64,000 nt of DNA from Endomychus coccineus (Eukaryota; Arthropoda; Insecta; Coleoptera; Endomychidae), in assembly GCA_958510875.1 (NCBI GenBank), contig OY294069.1, positions 186,001-250,000 of the forward strand, given 5' to 3'. This document shows, in pieces, positions 56,060 through 64,000 of this stretch (positions are counted from its first letter, which is position 1; the number at the start of each line of letters is the position of its first letter). Under the pieces are notes generated by a model that was not told the origin of the DNA, ran no database searches, and saw nothing but the letters and a program-made list of their open reading frames with translations. The position numbers and the translations under genes are program-made.

Positions 56060-57180
56060 AAACAATATAATTTTTGCTATTTACGTTTTTCATTTCTCCA
56101 CTATCGGATTCGTAATCATCAGTGACCACAAAAAGACCTAGGATATCATATTATAGAATATAGATTCATGCGAAGTTCATTAAATTGTAAATAAACAATT
56201 CCCCTTCTTCAGATCGGGGTAGATTCCATCATTGAAACATTTCTTAAGCAATTGCAGAAGATTTCAAGTGAATCCAATCACTGACTTACGAGTTTGGAGG
56301 TTTATCTTATTTTTTACTTAATTCACTAACTCCATTATATGAATCTAATATGTCATGTGTTTGTATTCCCATTCTATATCTTCGAGCTAGTTATTAAACA
56401 AATCACGATTATCAATGTTCGGTAGCGTTAAGCGAAGAAAATGCATTTCAATGAATAAGGTGATTAAACGTAAATCCTGAGATACGACAGACCGGCTATT
56501 TTATGTAACAGTTGACGATCGTAACTCTCAGATTGAAGGAAAACGCTTCTCTACTGAATCGTGATAATCGATTTTATAGTGAATAAAGCAAAAATTGCAA
56601 AAACTCTGCCATCAATGAAACTTTGACAGTTATCTTTGGGTAATGATTTAGAAAAACAATATTTTTGCCATGTTGGTTTTTCATTTCTCCGTTACCGAAT
56701 TATTCGTAATCATAATCAGCGGCCTCAAAAACCACTAGGATATCTTATTATGGATTATTCATCGTGTTCATTAATTTGTTTATTAAATTGTCAATAAATA
56801 ATTCTCCCCATTCAGATCGGGGTAAATTCCATCTGAAAAACATGTCTCAAGCAATTGCAGAAGGTTTCATTTTACTTCAATTAGGTATTGCATTAAATGA
56901 ATCTGATATGTCAATTATGTCATGAGTTTGTTTTCCAATTTTATATCTCGAGCTGGTTATTAAAAAAGTGACGATCATCAATGTTCGGTAGCGTTATGCG
57001 AAGTAAAATGCATTTCAATTAACAAGGCGGATTAATCGTAAATCCTGAGATACGACTGACCGGCTACTTTATGTAACAGTTGACGATCGTAACTCTCAGA
57101 TTGAAGGAAAACGCTTCTTTACTGAATCTGTTAATTCAGTTATATTAAAACATGCAAAAACTCTTCCAGCAGCGACACTT
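56060..57180. repeat. Diverged tandem duplication, unit about 570-590 bp
   Basis: Two diverged copies share several blocks: CATTTCTCC...CGTAATCAT, CAGATCGGGGTA, AATGTTCGGTAGCGTTA, and GTTGACGATCGTAACTCTCA at 56511 and 57079. The offset is about 568 bp at the right and about 594 bp at the left, so indels have accumulated. A third partial copy (CCATTGCAGAAGGTTACAAG) lies near 57570. Confidence 0.75.
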
Positions 57181-57722
57181 CGAGAATTTGATTGCATGCC
57201 TGCTCCGAGCTTAAAACCATATTCTCAAGATTCACCGGGCTGCGTTTCGGAAGTTATCTTCGATTTAGGAATGATTTATTTTTTATTTTTTTATATTCCC
57301 AGGAAATGTGCGCCCATAAAAATTATCAGGAGTAAAGCTGTTCGTTATAAAATTATCAACAAAATGATATATCAGCCAACTTTGTAGTGTTATTACAACT
57401 CTCAAAACGAAGGGTTAAAAGACAAAATGTAACTTTATTACATCAAGGAAAGTGTTCATCTTTCGCGATTATCTCGCTACAGTTTCGCCGTTTCGTAATT
57501 TGATCCAATACGAATTTATAGCGCGTCTAACCTTCAAACGATGTACATTCCAACATTGGAACATCCTTTAAGCCATTGCAGAAGGTTACAAGTGGATCAG
57601 ATCACTAACTTGAGTTTAGGGGTGCTGAGGTGATGGTGAAACACTTCATTTAATTTTTTTCCATACTTTGACCACACGAGAGGAATACCTACGTTTGAAG
57701 AATATCGTGGAGCCAGCCCTTC

Positions 57723-57848
57723 TGTATGAGATGCGAGGGAAATAAAGTGAAGTCGTCAACCCATCTTATTTTTGAATGTCCTGCGTTCATCCGAGTTAGG
57801 TTTACCTGGCTAGGGCTGGGGATCATCACGGCCGATGATATACTATAA
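57723..57848 (+). pseudogene. LINE open reading frame 2 C-terminal fragment (CCHC knuckle)
   Basis: One frame reads CMRCEGNKVKSSTHLIFECP, then AFIRVRFTWLGLG before a stop at 57846-57848. C-x2-C-x9-H-x4-C followed by PA-x3-R is the pattern downstream of the reverse transcriptase in jockey/R1-like LINEs. Only this tail is recognisable; the upstream enzyme is gone. Confidence 0.55.
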
Positions 57849-58641
57849 AAATGTGATACATTTTTCAATTCACATATTTCTTTCGGAAGCTCGTATAGGA
57901 ATCGTGGTCCTATGTAGTTGCAGCATTTTTGTCCTAGTTTTTTTTTAGCTCCGGTTATTACAGAGTTTCAGCTTGTCCGAGTAGAATATTGTATTGAAGC
58001 GATGTTATTTTTCATGGTGTTTATAAAACTGATTTTATTTTTAGTATTCTATAGACTGTATATAGTTCTTTTTTATGAAAAAGATAGTTTTTTTGAAAAT
58101 GATTTTAATCAATTTATTCGGACCTTTTTATAGTGAGTGTGTTATCATATGTTCCTCCCTATCCTATAATTCCATATTGTCATAATGATTGAACATGTGA
58201 GAAGGCAACACTGAATAATGAAAATGTTGGTTTTTTGAATAAATGATATTATTTGCCTATTTTATTAACTAGAGCAGTAACACAATCTAAAATATTAGTT
58301 TGTTATTACTCAGATATTTAATAAACTATAAAAGAGTTCACACTGAATAAACTATAAATAAGAATCACCCTTATCAACTAATAGATGTTTCTCTGAAATA
58401 TTAATCACACAGTAGTAAGAATACAAGCAATTAGTATGACGTCATACTATCAGATTTCTCTTTTGTATAATTTGTACCCTTATAGACAAAATTTTAAACG
58501 AGCAGTAGATATGCCGGTGATTAGTCGTTTTTAATTGTGGGCATGTACATAATTTAAAACGGCTGCATCCAAAGATAACCAAGAGTTGCTGATTGAACGT
58601 TGATAAAAATAAAAAGTCAGCGCACTCCGGGAGTGCAGGCA

Positions 58642-59575
58642 GAAGTGAAAACTTGAACTTATGGCGCGTTGGGCACTTTTTTGGGTGAGCATTTTTAGGT
58701 GCGCTCGCGACATGAGAAATTGTTCATAAAAAATCAAGTTTATCAAAGCAATGTGGGCACTTTTTGAATAGACATGAAGTATAATAATATAGAAACTATA
58801 TTCGAAGGAAGTGGTTTTATTTAAATGAGTAAATATTAGTAAATAGTAAATACAAAATTTATCAATTCTCATCCATAATTTCAACAACTCTTACATCATC
58901 ATTATCAGCATTTTCATCATTATTATCAGGATTTTCATCAAATTCTAAAACTGAAACAATAGGTCTATGGTAACTAAAGTATGAAATGAACAATTTTGAT
59001 TTAAATCTATTTATATATCTTGTGAATACTGCATCAATAGTAGTTTTGTATTTTGTTGTGCTAAGATTGCGATCATTGGACATTGCGAACATTGGACAGC
59101 AGTTGTAATAATGTATACAAAATTTAGTAACACTATAGTATACAAAAGCACTACAACAATGTTTTTATTAATTCTATTTACACTTTAGATTTGTTTTTTT
59201 AACACAATACCATAGCAGCAACACAAGTCAAATGAAATATTTAAATAAATAAATTTTCCGTTTAATATTCATTTATAAAATAAATATAAAAAACTCTCAA
59301 TCTCGTGTCGCGAGGGCACGAACGAATGCCCATGCAAAGACTGCGTATAGCATGCAGCGCTCTCGCATACCTATACACTCTGAGTATACATATAGGTATG
59401 TAATCTCGTCTGTCGCGAGAGCACGAACGAATGCCCATGCAAAGAGCGCGTATAGTATACATATATTATAAGAATACACGCGGAGTATATCTGTGTAAAA
59501 TCTCATCTGTCGCGAGAACGGCTGAAAATGCTCTCCCACAAAAGTGCCCAACGCGCCATAAGAAGTTTTCACTTC
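58642..59575. mobile_element. DNA transposon remnant with 35-bp inverted ends, unclassified
   Basis: The left end GAAGTGAAAACTTGAACTTA continues TGGCGCGTTGGGCACTTTT; the right end (59540-59575) is its inverse with one 4-base gap. Inside, on the minus strand, an open frame at 59092-58862 (76 residues) contains KYKTTIDAVFTRYINRFKSK and FISYFSYHRPIVSVLEFDE, which looks like the C-terminus of a transposon-encoded protein. I could not assign a superfamily, and the flanks show no clear duplication. Confidence 0.6.
59300..59520. repeat. Minisatellite of about 100 bp, two full units plus a partial third
   Basis: Starts at about 59300, 59402 and 59500 are marked by ATCTCGTGTCGCGAG, ATCTCGTCTGTCGCGAG and ATCTCATCTGTCGCGAG. 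The first two continue CACGAACGAATGCCCATGCA. It is much richer in CpG than its surroundings and lies inside the right half of the 58642-59575 element. Confidence 0.75.
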
Positions 59576-60095
59576 AAAAAGTTATTTGGCAGTCTGTAAG
59601 TTTAGAATCTACGCTACCAAACGCCTCGGCCGTCTCGCTAGCTAAGCAAAAACCGTTAATTCTACCGAACAAGATTAATCAACTGTTAATCATGCGTACC
59701 CGCTGGGATCACTAGATGAGCATGATTCGAACAACCAATCATTGCTGTGTCAATCTTTCTACTGCTTACTTACTTACCCTTACAGACTTTCGATCTTGAC
59801 AATTAGGAGAGCCAGATTTAATAATTGATACAAGTACTTTCATAGTGAACTAGGAATCTAATAGAAATACTGCAAATTCGGTACAACTTTATTAAGCAAC
59901 AAAGCTATAATTAAATATTATATATATATATTTTAATACAATGCTGACCAGAATGTTGACTAGATGTTTTTATATCACTAAATAGATTAAAACTGCCACA
60001 AATCACATTGATTCTATCTCAAAGTCTTGGATGAGTCTGTAACAAATAGGAGCAATGTTATATAACCAAGATGCATCATCCAAACAACTGCATTC

Positions 60096-63000
60096 TTACT
60101 CAGATTTATCAAAGTAATCATAATCCAAGTCCTTTTCTGGAATTAATTCAGATTCATCAAGATCATTCAAATCTACAAAGAAAAACAACAAGAAGTAGGA
60201 TGATACGTACGAATTGCTTTCAAATCGTAATAAATGGTTTATGTATTTACCAGAAAGTGGAGGTACAACGGCTGTACTCAAATATTCTGTATTTAAGTAG
60301 GGCGGTAACGCGTCATCGTCGTCCTCGTCCTCTTCAGGTTCCAATTGATGGGAATCAACCATTTGTAACCATTGAGCGTTGTGATGTCTGAATTTTTCGA
60401 TTTTGATTCTGTCGCACCACAGTTTGTCATGCGTCGCTATTATATTCAAACACATGTTACAAATATCCCGGATGCATTTGTTATTGTCTTGCAGCAAATC
60501 TATCAGGTACGCTGGTGCCTCTACAAATTATTTGTTATAACCCGTTAAAAATAATAGTATGGCATTTATTCATTTCTTATTTGAAAATTGATACACGTAT
60601 TCCATGAATTCTATTAAATTTCCTAGAGAATTAAAAAGATAAACTGTAGATATTAACAATAAACCAACCAACCCATCTTATTTTTACGAACGTCTTATAA
60701 AAAAACAAAGGATTTGGATCGGAAATTTACAACTCGTCATTGATCTACCAAAATATCATTAGTTCATTTCGCTTATCTTGTGATTTAAAGAGGAAATCTA
60801 AAGCACTTCGAAAAACGAATAATAAACTAGCTACTATTCTGTTTTTAGAATAAAAGCAATGTACAAACATGTACTTCTTGACCGAAATTGAACATCAATT
60901 ATTCCAGGTAGTCATTAATCCTAATTAGTTAACAAATAATTACTTTTAATAACTGTTCCAAGAATTGACCTAAAGTACACTCAAGTACAAGTTAATTCAA
61001 AATACATTAAATTGTCCCCATGTTCATACATTTCTTAATAACACGGAGATTATTCAATTACTTTTGATGAGATTGAACATTTGAATTTAACCATTTTGTA
61101 TGAATACAAAAAACTATGGTTTCTTTATGGGTTATACGGTTTCAATCCTAAAATAATGACTATGAATAATGACAAAAGGTAATAATATTGACGGAATAAG
61201 ATATGTTCTCTCACCAGTAGATTCGATCAGATAAACAACACTACTCTCATGAGACAATGCCACATAAAATATGTAAACTATTTGAAGAACGATTTCGTCG
61301 TCTTCTTGATAAATCTTCAATAAATCAATCAATAACGTCATTATTCGTGTTTCACACAACAATTTCGAACATCCTTCGTCGGTAGCGGCCGTCCCCAACA
61401 ACACTATCGCCTAGAAAGAGTGAAAGTCAACTATAATCGCGTTCCAAACTATCGGCAATAAAATGGTTACCTGAAGAATAAGTTCCGTATCTTTGTTATT
61501 GTTATTTAAAACATTCCCTATCCAGATAATCATGTTGAAATGTTTGAATATCTCGGCCCAATCTAACTCGGGCAGGTTCATGTTGCACAAAATTCCTATA
61601 CACTCTCTCATGAAATCTTCGTCTTTAGATTCCACGAGAGCTTTCGCAATATCGCCAACAAATTCCTACAATACAGACATTACAATATCGCTTTTCAAAT
61701 ATTCAGTAAAAACTAACCACAAATTGGGGTCTTATAGAGACATGTTCGGCTATGTTATGTAACATTTTCATTAACATGAAATCTTGATAGGTGAAAGCTC
61801 TGAGGATCAGAGATTGCAATCTATTTTTCTTGACCATCTGTTGTGCATTGGACGTATTTGTAGCTATATTGATACAAAGTGCGATCATTATTTGATCACC
61901 TTCATTACCAACGTTCAGAAGTAACATGTCGGTAATCTGTAACACGATTTTCATTTTAGATACAAATAATATTCATTTCATAATAATAATGATATATAAT
62001 GTGTCAGATTAAGCTTTGCCATCTTCTTAATTTTCTACTATATGTAGTGTAGTGGCATTATTGTAATGGACCTATAAAAAAATGTTTCGGATCCTGCGGA
62101 AATATCCGTTTTGAGCCTTTCTTAATCAATTTAGACTATTTTTTGCTCCGTTTCAAGTGATATTTTCGACATCCACCTCAAGTTTTCCAAAATTTAAGCT
62201 GCAGAAGATAATGTTTTCAAATAGACGTCGTCAAAGAAATAGAGCTAATAGTAAAAAGTATATGTCTTGAATCATATAGCTACTTATTATAATGTTACAT
62301 TAAATAACTTATTCTGTGGTATCATGATAATAAAGTATCATAGTCCTTTATGTCAATAATTTTGGCAGTCCCCCTGACTGCAAATTATTATGATAATGCA
62401 TAAAATATAAGACATTGAATTATTAAATACATATGTTGTCGATTCAAATAAACTTTCACAGAGCATAATTTGACGTATTTCCACGCATTCAGCTGTTTCC
62501 AATCATTTGCAATATAGCTGTTTTGGCGGATATCATTAAGTGAATAGTAAGTTGTAAAAAATCGAAAAAAAAATAAATTTATACATGTAGACTTATTATT
62601 TTCCCATGTACTATCGTCTGGTGCAGTTTGCCAGATTACAACTAGGACAGCCTATATATCAAAATCATACAAATCAGTGAATTGTCACCAATAACTAGTT
62701 AATGATGTCAACGAGATGTAGAATATTATTTAGTCCGGCTCTGTAAGTTGTTCATGTAGATGCTATTTGAATCTCATCTGCATATTATCATGATAATACA
62801 ATACTTGTTTGTACTCAAGTGTATATAGATCACGTGACAACAATTATGAGTAAACACTTGGTTGTTTCACAAAGAAAAAACGAGATATCAATTTACATCC
62901 CTATTGTTCAATTTTATTGCAACTTTCATAATATTATTATTATAATATTCTATTGATTGAGAGAAATGGAACTTACAAAAGTTATTGTTAACATATTCAT

Positions 63001-63237
63001 GAATTGATTTGCTCAATAGTCAGATTCTCTTATACATTATGTGAACAAAATTTAAATAAATTCTATTTAAGTTTGCAACTATTTTGAAATTAATATTGAA
63101 TTTTATATAAATCGTTCATCAAATATTCAATAGTTAACTTACCAATCCCACACTATCAACAAAGTGTGCCTTAACTTCATCATCATAACTGATGTGATAC
63201 AATAATTTCAATACTACTTCCTGGTGTCTCTCATCAC
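60096..63237 (-). CDS. Kap3: Kinesin-associated protein 3, C-terminal part (gene continues past the window)
   Basis: Armadillo-repeat adaptor of heterotrimeric kinesin-2, linking motors to cargo in cilia and axons. Visible exons (minus): 63237-63143, 61936-61718, 61665-61471, 61410-61215, 60520-60251, 60172-60096, all in phase. They align in order with the second half of KAP3: VVLKLLYHISYDDEVKAHFV, LCINIATNTSNAQQMV, FMLMKMLHNIAEHV, MRECIGILCNMNLPELDWAE, EDDEIVLQIVYIFYVALSHE, APAYLIDLLQDNNK and IEKFRHHNAQWLQMVD. The tail after this is short and acidic (EPEEDEDDDD...EKDLDYDYFDKSE), much shorter than in vertebrate KAP3. The 63143-63237 exon starts in mid-codon, so upstream exons must exist; none is recognisable up to 64000. 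Intron 61937-63142 holds nothing recognisable. Confidence 0.93.
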
Positions 63238-63562
63238 CTAAAAATCTCAAACAAAATTAATATCTACAATATATAACTTGTACATATTCTACTAATTTTT
63301 AGAGTTGACAAACTTTAGGTTCAAATCCTGTATAATTTTATGTGAATCACTATTTCACAAGTTGTATTGCATGTTAATCTACAATCTTGTCTAATAATTA
63401 TTGTTCATCATAAAATTAATCTCATTTTATTTGATGCAATTTAATAATTATAATATTGACAAATGAAATTAAAGCTCTTGTTATCAACACAAAACATCTA
63501 AACAAATCTCAAGTATATTAAAGATAATTTGAATATTAGTAATTTTATTAATCACCAGTTTT

Positions 63563-63922
63563 ATGAATGAAAGTTTTGGGGGAACATGTCACTTTCAGGT
63601 TCAAGTAAGATGTAAAACTGATTTTTTGGGTTCATATATAGTCCAGTCACCCTGGTATTTTGAAAACTTTTTTTTACACAGGGGTATGTATTGTATCCTT
63701 CTGGGTTTAGGAGTTTTATTATACAAGAAAATTGGATCCAAGGACGTCATTAATATATTAGCATCCTTGGGTTTTTCAGTCAATTATGCAGAAGTGCTCA
63801 AATTCGAAGCTTCTTGTATTAAAAGTGGTCGAGAAAGCATAAAAAAATGTATTTTTTCATTGTTATATGAATATACAAAACCCAAGTTATATCAATCATA
63901 TCATTTCCAAATCATTTTATAA
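63563..63922 (+). pseudogene. Transposon-type ORF fragment, uncharacterised
   Basis: A 119-residue open frame, in the KAP3 intron and antisense to that gene. The part KKIGSKDVINILASLGFSVN followed by YAEVLKFEASCIKSG resembles a motif seen in uncharacterised repeat-encoded proteins of arthropods, in which a short-lived LLxxLGFxxSYxEVxxFE helix pair recurs. The upstream part has no match that I know. It begins near TATATAGTCCAGTCACCCTGG, which echoes 45593-45615 (ATAGTCCAGTCAAATTAGCCTGG). Confidence 0.3.
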
Positions 63923-64000
63923 AGTATTCACCTTCCTATCCATACACATCACTACTCACTCACACATGCACCTACTCACTTACACACAAGTCATACAAAA

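Larger units (their letters stand above)
55360..60095. other. Repeat-rich spacer between NFX1 and KAP3
   Basis: About 4.7 kb with no supportable host gene. It contains a diverged tandem duplication (56060-57180), a LINE C-terminal fragment (57723-57848), a 0.93-kb element with inverted ends (58642-59575) and a roughly 100-bp minisatellite inside that element. The rest is AT-rich unique sequence, presumably including the NFX1 promoter on the left and the KAP3 3' region on the right. Confidence 0.55.

Noticed and set aside
63310..63330. Perfect tRNA-type B box GGTTCAAATCC
   Set aside because: There is no A box at the right distance and no cloverleaf can be folded around it; an isolated match by chance.

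Overview
The window is animal nuclear DNA, almost certainly from an insect. It is AT-rich, its genes are split by GT-AG introns, and the protein-coding genes are conserved eukaryotic housekeeping genes. Between and inside them lie many decayed DNA transposons and retroelements. Runs such as TAGGTAGGTAGG and CCTACCTACC in 4.3-6.3 kb are common in some insect genomes, but I cannot name the order or species from the sequence alone.

Layout. 1-1671 is a decayed hAT transposon with terminal inverted repeats. 1672-9.9 kb is a gene-poor AT-rich stretch. 9917-18418 (-) is a DDX3/Belle DEAD-box RNA helicase in seven coding exons; its last intron carries a dead RTE-like LINE that sits inside an older foldback element. 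19547-21157 (-) is ribosomal protein L8 with a pyrimidine-start (TOP) leader. 22629-24579 (+) is a PARL/rhomboid-7 type mitochondrial rhomboid protease. 24998-26042 is a hAT-type element with a perfect 8-bp target duplication. 27.4-28.8 kb holds two copies of a P-element-like family that encodes a THAP zinc finger. 29262-33791 (+) is a DHHC palmitoyltransferase (ZDHHC14/18, Drosophila approximated type) with two alternative 3' coding ends. 35455-43178 (+) is 2-oxoglutarate dehydrogenase E1 with mutually exclusive and cassette exons. 44562-45164 (-) is a TMEM242-like membrane protein. 46673-48782 (-) is tRNA-dihydrouridine synthase 3, facing away from YKT6 at 49922-50626 (+); a third P-like copy lies between their starts. 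51599-55359 (-) is NFX1/shuttle craft. 55.4-60.1 kb is repeat-rich. 60096-63237 (-) is the C-terminal part of kinesin-associated protein 3, whose N-terminal exons lie beyond the right edge.

The genes do not form one pathway; they are a normal mix of RNA metabolism (Belle, RpL8, DUS3, NFX1), mitochondrial function (PARL, OGDH, TMEM242) and trafficking or signalling (ZDHHC, YKT6, KAP3). I rebuilt exons by hand from splice sites, reading frame and recall of family sequences. For seven of the ten genes every exon phase adds up. RpL8, PARL and TMEM242 each need a one-base correction, which looks like residual assembly indels, though real lesions are not excluded.

The most interesting material is (1) the THAP/P-like family with 8-bp target duplications, of which two copies lie just upstream of gene starts; (2) the OGDH alternative exons; (3) two intact, similarly long alternative C-termini in the palmitoyltransferase; (4) nested and miniature transposons with readable target duplications. 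I saw no CRISPR array and no convincing tRNA or rRNA gene.
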